Part shown: positions 1 to 9,535 of the stretch, piece by piece
How positions within the stretch are numbered: position 1 is the first letter of the stretch
Layout of the letters: every line of letters begins with the position of its first letter
Assembly (NCBI RefSeq): GCF_014384895.1
Contig: NZ_JACRSQ010000005.1
Location: 62,001 to 126,000, forward strand
Direction: 5' to 3'
DNA: 64,000 bases
Source: Bianquea renquensis
GTDB lineage: Bacteria > Bacillota > Clostridia > Lachnospirales > Bianqueaceae
Notes under the pieces: model-generated
Databases searched by the model: none
Seen by the model: only the letters and a program-made list of their open reading frames with translations
What the model was told of the DNA's origin: nothing
Position numbers and translations under genes: made by a program

Positions 1-562
1 TAACCGTGAGAGCATCACCCAAAGCGATATCACCACATCGCAGAAGCTAGTTGAGACCTACATCGTCATCATGCAGAGCGACGCCGTTCTCAATCAGGTT
101 GCGGAGGAGTCAGCGCTAGGATATTCAGCGAAAGAAATCAAGGAGATGTTCTCCGCCTCTGCCATCAACAACACAGAGGTTTTTCAGATTGTCATCAAGA
201 ATCCGAATCCAGAACATGCGCAGTTGCTGGCGAACACATTCCTAAAGGTGGCGCCGTCAGAGATTATTCGGGTCGTCAAGGCGGGTTCCGTGGAGACTGT
301 GGACGAAGCAGCCCTGCCGACTTCGCCAGTTTCACCGAATACAGTGCGCAATACACTCATTGGCGGTTTGCTGGGACTCCTTCTCTCCGCCGCCATTGTG
401 GTGTTAAAAGAGTTTCTCGACACCACAATCAAGACGGCTGAGGATATCAAGAAGCTTACAAGCATACCGATTATCGGTGTGATTCCGACAATTAACGCCG
501 TCAATGGAAAGAAAATCACAAATGGGAGATCGACCAATGGGACTAAATCGTTCAAATCATAA
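1..562 (+). CDS. Wzz/CpsC-type chain-length regulator, BY-kinase activator (5' partial)
   Basis: The reading frame is open from base 2 to the stop at 562, so the gene begins before the window. The visible part is the C-terminal half of a polysaccharide co-polymerase: a periplasmic/extracellular segment (SDITTSQKLVETYIVIMQSD), a proline-rich PTSPVSPN stretch, then one hydrophobic membrane helix (IGGLLGLLLSAAIVVL) and a short cytoplasmic tail. Known family role: in Gram-positives CpsC/CapA-type proteins set polymer length and activate the cognate tyrosine kinase through the cytoplasmic tail. The next gene is that kinase and overlaps this one by about 26 bases, which supports translational coupling and the assignment. 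Confidence 0.88.
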   Translation, partial: NRESITQSDITTSQKLVETYIVIMQSDAVLNQVAEESALGYSAKEIKEMFSASAINNTEVFQIVIKNPNPEHAQLLANTFLKVAPSEIIRVVKAGSVETVDEAALPTSPVSPNTVRNTLIGGLLGLLLSAAIVVLKEFLDTTIKTAEDIKKLTSIPIIGVIPTINAVNGKKITNGRSTNGTKSFKS

Positions 563-1283
563 AAAAAAGCAGAAGGCAAAAACACGGCCAAACCGGGGCA
601 TGATGCTCAGTGATAAGACGGATTTTGGCGTGGTCGAGGGATACAAAGCCGCGCGGACAAATCTGATGTTTCTCGGCGGTGGAGAGAAGTGTCCCGTGAT
701 TGCGTTCACAAGCTCCATTCCTGGAGAAGGCAAGACTACCACCTGCATTAACATGGCGATTACCTTTGCGCAAGCAGGGTTTAAGACATTGCTCATCGAC
801 GCCGATATGCGGAAGATCCAGCTGTACCATTATTTCAGCGTACCGGCGAAGCCAGGGCTCAGTGAAGTGTTGGCGGGGCTGGAGGATGTGCTGCCAATCC
901 ACGATACGCCGTATGAGAATTTAAAGCTGATGACAGGGGGAACGATTCCGCCGAATCCAGCCGAATTGCTTATGTCAAAAAAGATGGACGAGATGTTGGA
1001 AACCTTGCGTGTTGACTATGATTATATTTTTATCGATACGCCGCCGGTGTTGGCGGTGACGGATGCGGCGGCGTTAGCTCCCAAGGTGACAGGGCTGGTG
1101 ATGATGTCTCGCCAGGACTATACGAAAACGGAAGATATTCGGCTGGCCCTGGAGGATCTAAATCGTGTGGGAGCAAAAGTTGTGGGGATTTTGTTTAATG
1201 GGTTTAACGCCGAAGCTCATTCCTACAAATACAAGGGAGACTATCACTATCGATATTATGAGTCTTATGAGGCGAAGCGATAG
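537..1283 (+). CDS. CpsD/CapB-type tyrosine-protein kinase (BY-kinase)
   Basis: Cytoplasmic autokinase of the bacterial tyrosine kinase family that works with the upstream membrane protein to control capsule polymerisation. Seen in the sequence (248 aa from the chosen start): Walker A SSIPGEGKTTT near residues 59-69, Walker A' LLIDADMRK near 85-93, Walker B YIFIDTPPVL near 163-172, and a C-terminal tyrosine cluster (YKYKGDYHYRYYESY), the usual autophosphorylation site. ATG at 537 is preferred over in-frame ATGs at 504 and 522 because GGGAG lies about 8 bases upstream. It is followed by the PHP phosphatase that normally dephosphorylates this cluster. Confidence 0.93.
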   Translation: MGLNRSNHKKKQKAKTRPNRGMMLSDKTDFGVVEGYKAARTNLMFLGGGEKCPVIAFTSSIPGEGKTTTCINMAITFAQAGFKTLLIDADMRKIQLYHYFSVPAKPGLSEVLAGLEDVLPIHDTPYENLKLMTGGTIPPNPAELLMSKKMDEMLETLRVDYDYIFIDTPPVLAVTDAAALAPKVTGLVMMSRQDYTKTEDIRLALEDLNRVGAKVVGILFNGFNAEAHSYKYKGDYHYRYYESYEAKR

Positions 1284-1310
1284 CCACGCCGAGAAAAGGA
1301 GGGACGCGGA

Positions 1311-1991
1311 GTGTATGTGGATTTTCACGCCCATATTTTGCCGGGAGCAGACCACGGAAGTCCGGACCTTGCACATTCTCTGAGACAGCTTTGGGCAGCG
1401 AAGAACGTGGGGGTGGATACGATTGTCGCGACCCCGCACTTTTATCTGGAATCAGGCCATACGGCGGAAGAATTTCAGAGCCGGCGGGACCGGACCTATG
1501 AGGCGCTTGTTCAGTCGAACACGACGGGGATTCGGATCATCAAAGGCGGAGAGATCCATCTGAGCTATGATTTACCGACGCTAGAAGGCTTGGAGCAGCT
1601 GACCATCGAGGGGACGAACTGGATTCTATTGGAGATGCCGAGAGGTATATGGCAGAATTGGATTGCCGACGCCATCGGGTACATCGAGTCGGCGCGGAAG
1701 CTGCGGGTGGTCATCGCCCACATCGACCGCTATGAGAAATCCATGCAAGAGAATCTGCTGGACATGGGGTATGGGATCCAGGTGAATGCGGAGAACATCT
1801 GCAACCGGCTTCAGCGGCGAAAGCTGTGTAAGCTTTTCAAGACGGGACAGGCCCATCTCCTGGGCAGCGATGTACACACCGATCCGGTTCAATCCTATGG
1901 ATGGTTCCAGAAGGCAGTCAAGATATTGGGGCAAGATGGAGAAACCGCTATGGAGACGGCTCGCTCCATCTTAGATGAAATACCATCCTAG
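1311..1991 (+). CDS. CpsB/CapC-type PHP-family tyrosine-protein phosphatase
   Basis: Metal-dependent phosphatase of the PHP fold, expected to dephosphorylate the BY-kinase encoded just upstream. The start is GTG at 1311, preceded by AAGGAGGG. The 226-residue protein shows the metal-binding DFHAHILPGADHG motif at residues 4-16, a second histidine site VIAHIDRYE, and the C-terminal LLGSDVHTD motif, all typical of the CpsB/YwqE family. Length fits the family (about 240-255 aa), slightly short. The 3' end of the gene runs into a 17-bp triple repeat (1966-2016), so the last residues (ILDEIPS) are encoded by repeat DNA. Confidence 0.92.
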   Translation: MYVDFHAHILPGADHGSPDLAHSLRQLWAAKNVGVDTIVATPHFYLESGHTAEEFQSRRDRTYEALVQSNTTGIRIIKGGEIHLSYDLPTLEGLEQLTIEGTNWILLEMPRGIWQNWIADAIGYIESARKLRVVIAHIDRYEKSMQENLLDMGYGIQVNAENICNRLQRRKLCKLFKTGQAHLLGSDVHTDPVQSYGWFQKAVKILGQDGETAMETARSILDEIPS

Positions 1992-2016
1992 ATGGAATTC
2001 CATCTAAGATGGAATA
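1966..2016. repeat. Three tandem 17-bp palindromic units at the cpsB end
   Basis: Units at 1966-1982, 1983-1999 and 2000-2016 follow the pattern CCATC-(T/C)TAGATG(A/G)AAT, each itself nearly palindromic (CCATCT/AGATGG). The array begins inside the phosphatase gene, contains its stop codon and runs towards the LCP gene start. Seen directly; function unknown. It could fold as hairpins between the two coding regions or be a slippage product. Confidence 0.85.
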
Positions 2017-2036
2017 CAAGAATAGTGGGGGAAACG

Positions 2037-3113
2037 ATGGATACTAATACAAAATCACAGAGAAGAAAGAAGAAAATGCCTGTCTGGGCCAAAATCCTGC
2101 TCATTCTTCTCATCGTCATGGCTCTTATAGCAGGCGGCGCCTACGGCTATGTGCGGTATACTCTCAGCAAAATGCATAGAGTTGACCCAAAGCAGGAGGC
2201 AAAGATCGCCCCCAATGAGGAATTTTTTGAGGTAGATGAAAGTCTTCCCAGCGAGACGGAAGTCCCGCACCTGAATCCGGATGAGATTGTGTGGGCCAAT
2301 GCGGACCCGGATGTGATGAAGGACCGGGATGTGGTGAATATTCTTCTCATCGGCCAGGACCGGCGGGAGGGCGAGGGACGGCAGCGCTCTGATTCCATGA
2401 TCTTGGCCACCATCAACAAAAAGAGCCAGAGCATCTACTTGACTTCCTTCATGCGGGATATGTATGTTCCAATCCCAGGGTACAGCGACAATCGAATCAA
2501 TGCTGCCTACGCTTTTGGCGGAATGGATCTGCTCGACGACACCATTGAGACGAATTTTGGAATTCACATCGATGGAAATGTGGAGGTCGATTTCAGCGGA
2601 TTTAAAACCCTGATCGATATGATGGGGGGGATCGACCTCTATCTGAGTCAGGCGGAAGCGGATTATATCTGTGGCCGTAACCGGAATGTCCTGTATCCTC
2701 AGGCGGAACGGCCAGATTGGGACTTATCGGAGGGGATGAATCATCTCACAGGGGAGCAGGCTCTCATTCATGCCAGAAACCGGTCCATCGGCAATTCTGA
2801 TTACAGAAGAACCGAGCGCCAGAGAGAGGTCTTGATATCTGCCTTTACTGCGATGAAGAGCTCCGACCCCATTACACTGGTGGCACTTATCAACGAGGCG
2901 ATGCCTCTTTTGACGACGGATATGGAGTCCAGCCAGATCCTGGGGTATGCAATGGAGATCTTAACCATGGGGGTTGACGATGTGCAGTCCTTCCGTATTC
3001 CTGCAAACGGGATGTACTCGTCGGCGGTCATCCGAAAGATGCAGGTGCTAGTTCCGGATTTGAATCAATGTCGAGCGTACCTGAGAGAGATTTTGTACGG
3101 AGAGGCAGGCTAA
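2037..3113 (+). CDS. LytR-CpsA-Psr (LCP) family glycopolymer transferase
   Basis: Membrane-anchored enzyme that attaches lipid-linked capsule or teichoic polymers to peptidoglycan. The 358-aa protein has a short basic cytoplasmic head (RRKKK), one membrane helix at about residues 17-37, and an extracellular LCP domain with VNILLIGQDRR, RSDSMILATIN, SFMRDMYVPIPG and RINAAYAFGG motifs, including the conserved acidic/arginine residues that hold the polyprenyl-pyrophosphate substrate. ATG at 2037 is chosen because of GTGGGGGA just upstream; an in-frame ATG at 1992 lies within repeat DNA without a ribosome site. Position after the kinase/phosphatase module is typical of capsule loci. Confidence 0.93.
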   Translation: MDTNTKSQRRKKKMPVWAKILLILLIVMALIAGGAYGYVRYTLSKMHRVDPKQEAKIAPNEEFFEVDESLPSETEVPHLNPDEIVWANADPDVMKDRDVVNILLIGQDRREGEGRQRSDSMILATINKKSQSIYLTSFMRDMYVPIPGYSDNRINAAYAFGGMDLLDDTIETNFGIHIDGNVEVDFSGFKTLIDMMGGIDLYLSQAEADYICGRNRNVLYPQAERPDWDLSEGMNHLTGEQALIHARNRSIGNSDYRRTERQREVLISAFTAMKSSDPITLVALINEAMPLLTTDMESSQILGYAMEILTMGVDDVQSFRIPANGMYSSAVIRKMQVLVPDLNQCRAYLREILYGEAG

Positions 3114-3134
3114 GGATTACACAAGGAGGGGACA

Positions 3135-3857
3135 ATGGTGGAACGACATGTGGATGAGTCCTGGCCAGGAATCCAGTTGGATACTCTTGCACGGGTGGAG
3201 CCCAATGAAGGAATGGGCCTGAGTGACTGCCGGGAACCGTTTGAAACAAAGAGAGCGTACCAGTTTGGGAGACGGGCACAGGATATTCTCTTTTCTGCCC
3301 TGGCTTTGCTAGCGCTGGCGCCCTTTATGCTGCTTTTGGCTCTCATCATCGTGATCGATAGCCCGGGTGCTGGGCCAATTTTTGTGCAGGAGCGTATCGG
3401 AAAGAATGGAAAATCCTTTCGCTTCTTTAAGTTCCGGTCCATGGTACCGCAGGCGGAGGAAAAGCTGGGAGAGTTGCTCAAGGATAACGAGATGGACGGC
3501 CCGGTGTTCAAGATCAAAGAAGATCCGCGGATCACGCGGATTGGTAAGTTTATTCGAAAGACCGGCATCGATGAACTGCCGCAGCTGCTCAACATTTTAA
3601 AGGGGAATATGAGCCTCGTGGGGCCGAGGCCGGCGCTTCCCCGGGAAGTTGAGCAGTATGACGAGTTTGATCGGAGACGCCTGTCTGTGAAGCCGGGTTT
3701 GACTTGTTACTGGCAGATTCAACCCCATCGGAATTCACTTAGTTTTGAAGAGTGGATGGAACTGGATCAGAAATACATACGGGAGCGCAGCTTCTGGGTT
3801 GACTGGAAAATTATTTTTGGGACCGTCAAAGCTGTGGTGACCATGCAGGGGGAATGA
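3135..3857 (+). CDS. Priming sugar-phosphate transferase (WbaP/EpsL/CpsE C-domain type)
   Basis: Initiating polyprenyl-phosphate hexose-1-phosphate transferase that starts repeat-unit assembly on undecaprenyl phosphate. It has one hydrophobic segment around residues 47-72 followed by the bacterial sugar transferase domain: FRFFKFRSMV, DPRITRIGKFIRKTGIDELP, LVGPRPALPREV and KPGLTCYWQI. It lacks the extra N-terminal membrane helices of full WbaP, so it is the short (about 240 aa) monotopic form. Start ATG 3135 follows AAGGAGGGG. The sugar specificity cannot be read from the sequence. Confidence 0.92.
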   Translation: MVERHVDESWPGIQLDTLARVEPNEGMGLSDCREPFETKRAYQFGRRAQDILFSALALLALAPFMLLLALIIVIDSPGAGPIFVQERIGKNGKSFRFFKFRSMVPQAEEKLGELLKDNEMDGPVFKIKEDPRITRIGKFIRKTGIDELPQLLNILKGNMSLVGPRPALPREVEQYDEFDRRRLSVKPGLTCYWQIQPHRNSLSFEEWMELDQKYIRERSFWVDWKIIFGTVKAVVTMQGE

Positions 3858-3952
3858 GGCTGGTGCAGTTTCGAACGGGAGGATTTTTTCCTCGCGCTAT
3901 CGGTCAACCTTGAGACCTAAATTTCAGCGACTGACAATAAGGAACAGCATAT

Positions 3953-6900
3953 ATGAACTATACCTATAAAACGATTAAAAATTTGTTTCTTCAGCAGAGC
4001 TATCTGGATTCCTGGGAAGATTATGTGAGAAGTCTCCGAAAAACTTCTTTTATAAAGTGGGACTATATTATCCTGACAGCTTCCAATGAGGAGCAGGCAG
4101 CAAGCTACCGACAACAGCTACAGTACCGGCTGGATAGAAAACTTCTGCCGGATTCTACAAAATATGCTGTGCTCCCCGACCCGGATGGAAAGCGCGTTGG
4201 CTCCGGCGGCGCTACCTTCAACGTGCTTCGGTATATTGCGGAACAGGAAGCCTCTGTTTCCCTAAATCCTTTTCATAATAAGCGAATCCTGGTGATTCAT
4301 TCTGGTGGGGACAGCAAACGAGTTCCCCAGTACTCGGCTTGCGGAAAACTGTTTGCACCAGTCCCGCGTGAGCTGCCCAACGGCCAAGCGTCTACCCTCT
4401 TTGATGAATTTATCATCGGGATGTCAGGGGTGCCAGGGCGGATTCAAGAGGGGATGCTTGTCGTATCTGGGGATGTCCTTCTGCTTTTCAATCCGCTACA
4501 GATTGATTTTCAGTTTCGTGGCGCCATGGCCATATCCATCAAAGAACCAGTGGAGACCGGAAAGAATCACGGGGTCTTCTTAAGTGACGGAAAGGGGTAC
4601 GTGGATCTGTTTTTGCATAAGCAGTCGGAGGAGCATCTGAAAAGACTTGGCGCGGTGAATGAACAAGGCAATGTGGATCTTGACACCGGTGCCATCGCCC
4701 TGGATGCCCATATGCTGAATGCGCTCTACTCTCTCCTCTGTACGGATCATACAATCGATAAGAGGAAATATCAGGCCTTTGTCAACGAGAGAGCGCGGCT
4801 TAGCTTTTATGGGGATTTTCTGTACCCCCTGGCTAAGAGTGCGACGTTAGAGCAGTATTGCCGAGAGGCGGCGGAAGGCACGATTTGTCAGGAGCTTCTC
4901 GATTGCAGGAGACAATTATGGGATGTGTTACAGGGGTTTTCCTTAAAGTTGCTTTGCCTTTCTCCGGCAGAATTTATCCATTTTGGAACCACCAGGGAAC
5001 TGGCGGCACTGGTTACGGAGGGGGTCAACAGCTATGCATTCCTTGCATGGAAACACATGGTCATGACCAATGCAGAATTGGGCGGGACCTGTGCTGTGCA
5101 CACCAGTCGGATCGATCATGGCGCTGTGATTGGCGACGGCACATATATAGAAAACTCTGTCATTTCCCATGATGTCGAGATCGGCAGAGGATGCGTTATT
5201 TCCAATGTGGATTTGGATCATGTGGCAATCCCGGACTGCGTTGCACTTCATGGCCTTGTTCTCAAGGATGGGAAGTATGTTGTCCGGATTTACAACGTAT
5301 TGGATAATCCTAAGGGGAAGTTAGAAGACAATGCCGGATTTCTCGGCACAACATTATCCGCATTTTTGGAGACCTATGGCTTACTGGTCCAGGACCTGTG
5401 GCCGGACCAGGAGCCCTACCTGTGGTTTGCCAAATTGTACCCGGTCTGTGACACCATGAGGGAAGCCGTTGCAGCGGCACTGGATGTATACCGTTTGGCG
5501 GCGGGCTCTCCCCTTTCCCCGGACACCTTGCTGCACTGGAGACAATCCAGGCGCACAAGCCTTTTCGAAAGTTTTAATGAAGCCGATGTACAAGCGATTA
5601 TACCCAGAAAACAGCGCCTGGAGGAACAGATTCTTGTAGCCCGCTTCCTAGACGCCATCCAAAGACGGGAATCAGTTCAGGACGCTCTACAGATTTTTGG
5701 GGATGAGGGCATTGATGAAGCCAAGTATGCGCTGCTGATGGAAGAAGCGGAGAAGAAGCCTTTTGAAGCCAAGATTCGAATTTATTACTATCTGTCACGG
5801 TACCAGAAGATGAAAAAGAAAAAGCTTAGCGGGCATGGGTACGATTATCTGGAATCGCTGTGCTTCCATAGCATACGTCAGGCCATCACAGACGAAGCAG
5901 TGCAGTATATCCAGGACAGTAGTTCCTATACGATCGCAAAAGATTGTGTGAGTATAGAGCTTCCGGTCCGTGTGAACTGGGGGGGAGGCTGGACGGATAC
6001 ACCGCCTTATTGCAATGAGCACGGTGGCCTTGTATTGAATGCCGCCATAAGGCTGAACGGAGAATTGCCGGTTCATGTGGAAGTGAAAAAACTGGATGAA
6101 TTGGTGGTTCGGTTTGAAAGTACCGACATTGGGGCAAGCGGGCAAGCGCTTTCGGTGGAGGACATTCAGAACTGCGCGAATCCCTATGATTCCTTTGCGC
6201 TCCATAAAGCAGCCCTGATCGCATGTGGGGTTATTCCAAGGAAAGGGAATGCGGACCTGACAGAAGTGCTTCGAAAGCTTGGCGGGGGCATTCAGCTGTC
6301 TACCTGGGTGGTGGGCGTGCCGAAGGGATCCGGCCTGGGCACCAGCAGTATCTTGTCGGCGGCCTGTGGGAAAGCCCTTTTTGAATTCATGGGACGGAAA
6401 ATTGACGATGCCTCCCTGTACAGCCTTGTGCTTTGTATGGAACAACTGATGAGTACCGGAGGCGGCTGGCAGGATCAAGTTGGTGGGTTGACCAGTGGTA
6501 TCAAGTTAATCCGTACAAAACCGGGACTCTGCCAGGATATTGAGGTGCAGCCGTTGAAGATCCCGGCAGAAACGATCGCAGAGCTACAAGAGCGATTTGT
6601 CCTGATTTATTCCGGGCAGAGGCGGCTTGCGAGAAATCTGTTGAAGGACGTGGTGGGCGGCTACATCGGAGGGCGCTCGGAGAGCATTGAGGCGCTGCAT
6701 GAGATGAAACGGCTCGCCGTGCTGATGCAGTTTGAGCTGGAGCAGGGAAATGTGGATGCCTTTGCAGAGCTCCTGGACCGGCATTGGGAACTGTCCAAGC
6801 AGCTGGACAGTGGCTCTACGAATACCTGCATTGATCAGATCTTCCTGGCGTGCGACGATCTGCTTGAGGCGAGATTTATCTGCGGTGCTGGCGGCGGTGG

Positions 6901-7012
6901 CTTCTTACAGGCGGTGCTGAAGAAGGGTGTGAGTAGGGAGAGACTGTCCGAGAGACTGCGAGGGGTTTTCCAGGATAGTGGCGTCGACGTTTGGGATTGG
7001 GAGTTTGTGTGA
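3953..7012 (+). CDS. fkp: Bifunctional L-fucokinase / L-fucose-1-phosphate guanylyltransferase
   Basis: Predicted salvage enzyme converting L-fucose to fucose-1-phosphate and then GDP-fucose in the cytosol. The 1019-aa protein joins an N-terminal fucose pyrophosphorylase domain (GGDSKRVPQYSACGKLFAPV near residue 118, then a left-handed beta-helix-like stretch with VIGDGTYIENSVISHDVEIG) to a C-terminal GHMP kinase domain (VRVNWGGGWTDTPPYCNEHG, PKGSGLGTSSILSAA, ICGAGGGGFLQAVLKKG). Domain order and size match Fkp of Bacteroides (about 950 aa). It sits between the priming transferase and UDP-sugar genes, suggesting the capsule contains fucose. A related heptose-1-phosphate pathway uses similar kinase domains but no partner genes for it are present. 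Confidence 0.85.
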   Translation: MNYTYKTIKNLFLQQSYLDSWEDYVRSLRKTSFIKWDYIILTASNEEQAASYRQQLQYRLDRKLLPDSTKYAVLPDPDGKRVGSGGATFNVLRYIAEQEASVSLNPFHNKRILVIHSGGDSKRVPQYSACGKLFAPVPRELPNGQASTLFDEFIIGMSGVPGRIQEGMLVVSGDVLLLFNPLQIDFQFRGAMAISIKEPVETGKNHGVFLSDGKGYVDLFLHKQSEEHLKRLGAVNEQGNVDLDTGAIALDAHMLNALYSLLCTDHTIDKRKYQAFVNERARLSFYGDFLYPLAKSATLEQYCREAAEGTICQELLDCRRQLWDVLQGFSLKLLCLSPAEFIHFGTTRELAALVTEGVNSYAFLAWKHMVMTNAELGGTCAVHTSRIDHGAVIGDGTYIENSVISHDVEIGRGCVISNVDLDHVAIPDCVALHGLVLKDGKYVVRIYNVLDNPKGKLEDNAGFLGTTLSAFLETYGLLVQDLWPDQEPYLWFAKLYPVCDTMREAVAAALDVYRLAAGSPLSPDTLLHWRQSRRTSLFESFNEADVQAIIPRKQRLEEQILVARFLDAIQRRESVQDALQIFGDEGIDEAKYALLMEEAEKKPFEAKIRIYYYLSRYQKMKKKKLSGHGYDYLESLCFHSIRQAITDEAVQYIQDSSSYTIAKDCVSIELPVRVNWGGGWTDTPPYCNEHGGLVLNAAIRLNGELPVHVEVKKLDELVVRFESTDIGASGQALSVEDIQNCANPYDSFALHKAALIACGVIPRKGNADLTEVLRKLGGGIQLSTWVVGVPKGSGLGTSSILSAACGKALFEFMGRKIDDASLYSLVLCMEQLMSTGGGWQDQVGGLTSGIKLIRTKPGLCQDIEVQPLKIPAETIAELQERFVLIYSGQRRLARNLLKDVVGGYIGGRSESIEALHEMKRLAVLMQFELEQGNVDAFAELLDRHWELSKQLDSGSTNTCIDQIFLACDDLLEARFICGAGGGGFLQAVLKKGVSRERLSERLRGVFQDSGVDVWDWEFV

Positions 7013-7127
7013 GTTGCGGGATGCTGGCTAGAAGAAGGATTCAGTGAAGATCAGATGGTATCAATCCCACAGTGATTATAATAGATACCACTATCAGTTT
7101 AGCTAAGAGAGACGAGGAAAACAAACT

Positions 7128-8378
7128 ATGGATAAGAAGTATACGATTGCTGTAGCAGGGACTGGCTATGTTGGCCTTTCATTGGCTGTTCTTCTTGCGC
7201 AGCATCATACTGTATATGCGGTGGATATTATTCCTGAAAAAGTGGAGCTAATTAACAACCGAAAATCTCCGATTCAGGATGACTATATCGAACAATATCT
7301 CGCTGCGAAAGATCTGAATTTGACCGCAACACTTGACGCAAAGCTCGCATACAGTAATGCGGATTTTGTTGTGATCGCGGCACCTACAAACTATGACTCG
7401 GCTACGCAACACTTTGACACGTCTGCCGTGGAAGCCGTAATTAAGCTGGTTATGGAGTGTAACCCAGATGCTGTTATGGTTATTAAGTCTACGATTCCGG
7501 TGGGTTACACAGCAAGCATTCGAAAGAGGACATGTTCTAAGAATATAATCTTTAGCCCTGAATTTTTAAGAGAGTCAAAGGCATTGTACGACAACCTGTA
7601 TCCCAGCCGGATTATCGTCGGTACGGATATGAATGATGAGCATCTGCTAAATGCGGCTCATACGTTTGCTGGGTTACTCCAAGAAGGCGCCATCAAGGAA
7701 AATATCGATACGCTGTTCATGGGCTTTACGGAAGCCGAAGCTGTGAAGTTATTTGCAAACACCTATTTGGCCCTTCGTATTTCCTATTTCAATGAACTGG
7801 ATACATATGCAGAGATGAAGGGGTTGAACACGCAGCAGATCATTGATGGTGTTTGCCTTGATCCTCGCATCGGGAGTCACTACAACAATCCGAGCTTCGG
7901 GTATGGCGGATACTGCCTGCCAAAAGACACAAAGCAGCTGCTGGCAAATTATGGGGATGTGCCGGAGAACCTGATCCAGGCGATCGTTGATAGCAATCGG
8001 ACGAGGAAAGACTTTATTGCTGACCAAGTCTTAAAAATGGCTGGCTGCTATGGCTATGAGGAAGATAACCAGTACAGCAAGAGCAAAGAAAAGCCAGCAA
8101 CGGTTGGTGTGTACCGCCTGACAATGAAGAGCAATTCTGATAACTTCCGACAGAGTAGTATACAAGGGGTTATGAAGCGGATAAAAGCAAAAGGGGCAAC
8201 TGTGGTGATCTATGAGCCCACGCTGGAAGATGGAAGTACGTTTTTTGGAAGTCTTGTGGTCAATGACCTGGAAAAATTCAATAGTATGTGTGATGCTATC
8301 ATCGCCAATCGGTATGATAGTTGTCTGGATAATGTGAAAGATAAGGTGTACACGCGCGATATTTTTCGACGCGATTGA
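7128..8378 (+). CDS. ugd: UDP-glucose 6-dehydrogenase
   Basis: Oxidises UDP-glucose to UDP-glucuronate with two NAD+. The 416-aa protein has the N-terminal NAD-binding [12 protein letters not shown] motif, the central [19 protein letters not shown] substrate loop, the catalytic cysteine in [15 protein letters not shown] (Cys263), and the C-terminal UDP-binding domain ([18 protein letters not shown]). Length fits the short UGD class (388-420 aa). The following gene converts the product to UDP-galacturonate, so the two form a uronic-acid supply pair for the capsule. AT content starts to rise from here compared with the upstream genes. Confidence 0.94.
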   Translation: MDKKYTIAVAGTGYVGLSLAVLLAQHHTVYAVDIIPEKVELINNRKSPIQDDYIEQYLAAKDLNLTATLDAKLAYSNADFVVIAAPTNYDSATQHFDTSAVEAVIKLVMECNPDAVMVIKSTIPVGYTASIRKRTCSKNIIFSPEFLRESKALYDNLYPSRIIVGTDMNDEHLLNAAHTFAGLLQEGAIKENIDTLFMGFTEAEAVKLFANTYLALRISYFNELDTYAEMKGLNTQQIIDGVCLDPRIGSHYNNPSFGYGGYCLPKDTKQLLANYGDVPENLIQAIVDSNRTRKDFIADQVLKMAGCYGYEEDNQYSKSKEKPATVGVYRLTMKSNSDNFRQSSIQGVMKRIKAKGATVVIYEPTLEDGSTFFGSLVVNDLEKFNSMCDAIIANRYDSCLDNVKDKVYTRDIFRRD

Positions 8379-8418
8379 AAGGTGCAATGAAAGTTGTGCG
8401 AATGTATGAGGGGATCAT

Positions 8419-9486
8419 ATGCTGAAATCAAATGTTAATTTAAATCATAACACGATTCTGGTTACTGGCGCTGCCGGATTCATTGGTTCTAATTTAGTAA
8501 AAAGATTGTATGCGGATATGCAAGGCATAGCGGTCATCGGTTTGGATAACATGAATGATTACTACGATGTTCATTTAAAAGAGTATCGTCTTGCGCAGCT
8601 GGTGCAATATCCGAATTTTGTATTTGTAAAGGGAAATATTGCAGACAAACAGCTGATTGAAGAGGTTTTTACTGAATATAAACCGCAGGTGGTTGTCAAT
8701 CTAGCGGCGCAGGCTGGAGTACGCTATTCTATCATCGCCCCGGATGCGTACATTGAATCCAATCTAATTGGATTTTTCAATATTCTGGAGGCGTGCCGGA
8801 ATCACCCGGTGGAGCATCTGGTATATGCCTCAAGTTCATCTGTGTATGGCTCTAATAAGAAAGTCCCGTATTCCACAGATGATAAAGTGGATAACCCTGT
8901 GTCGCTTTATGCGGCGACCAAAAAGAGCAACGAGCTGCTAGCACATGCATATTCAAAGCTGTACAGCATTCCTTCAACGGGCCTGCGTTTTTTTACTGTT
9001 TACGGTCCAGCAGGACGTCCGGATATGGCGTATTTTGGCTTTACCAATAAGCTTCGCCGTGGCGAGACGATTCAGATTTTCAATTATGGAAAGTGCAAAC
9101 GAGATTTTACCTATGTGGATGATATAGTCGAAGGTGTTGTGCGTGTTATGCAGCATGCGCCTGAGAAGGTGAATGGAGAAGACGGGTTACCTATCCCGCC
9201 GTATGCTGTGTACAATATTGGAAACAACAGCCCGGAAAACTTGATGGACTTTGTAGATATTCTGCAGCAAGAGTTGATTTATGCAGGCTTGCTGCCAGAG
9301 AACTACGATTTTGAGAGCCATAAAGAGCTTGTACCGATGCAGCCCGGCGATGTACCTGTGACGTATGCGGATACGAGTGCGCTGGAGCGGGACTTCGGAT
9401 TTAAGCCGAGTACGAGCTTGCGTGAAGGGCTGCGGAAATTTGCACAGTGGTATAAGGCGTTTTATATTGATAACGCTGAGGGATGA
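8419..9486 (+). CDS. UDP-glucuronate 4-epimerase (extended SDR)
   Basis: Predicted to interconvert UDP-glucuronate and UDP-galacturonate. The protein has the Rossmann TGAAGFIGSNLVKRL motif, the AAQAGVRYSI segment characteristic of UDP-uronate epimerases, YASSSSVYG, catalytic Tyr164/Lys168 in LYAATKKSNE, and LRFFTVYGPAGRPDMA with the RDFTYVDDIVEGVVRVM segment. The 355-aa length fits the GlcA 4-epimerase family. It lies directly after ugd with a 40-bp gap, so the substrate is probably made by the neighbour. UDP-glucose 4-epimerase activity is less likely given the AGVRYS signature. Confidence 0.87.
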   Translation: MLKSNVNLNHNTILVTGAAGFIGSNLVKRLYADMQGIAVIGLDNMNDYYDVHLKEYRLAQLVQYPNFVFVKGNIADKQLIEEVFTEYKPQVVVNLAAQAGVRYSIIAPDAYIESNLIGFFNILEACRNHPVEHLVYASSSSVYGSNKKVPYSTDDKVDNPVSLYAATKKSNELLAHAYSKLYSIPSTGLRFFTVYGPAGRPDMAYFGFTNKLRRGETIQIFNYGKCKRDFTYVDDIVEGVVRVMQHAPEKVNGEDGLPIPPYAVYNIGNNSPENLMDFVDILQQELIYAGLLPENYDFESHKELVPMQPGDVPVTYADTSALERDFGFKPSTSLREGLRKFAQWYKAFYIDNAEG

Positions 9487-9535
9487 AAAAAAGCGTCCTG
9501 GCTGTATGAGAATTGAATGAAGGGAACCCGAAGCA

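Noticed and set aside
5795..6478. 227-codon open frame on the minus strand
   Set aside because: Antisense to the kinase domain of fkp; no supporting signals.
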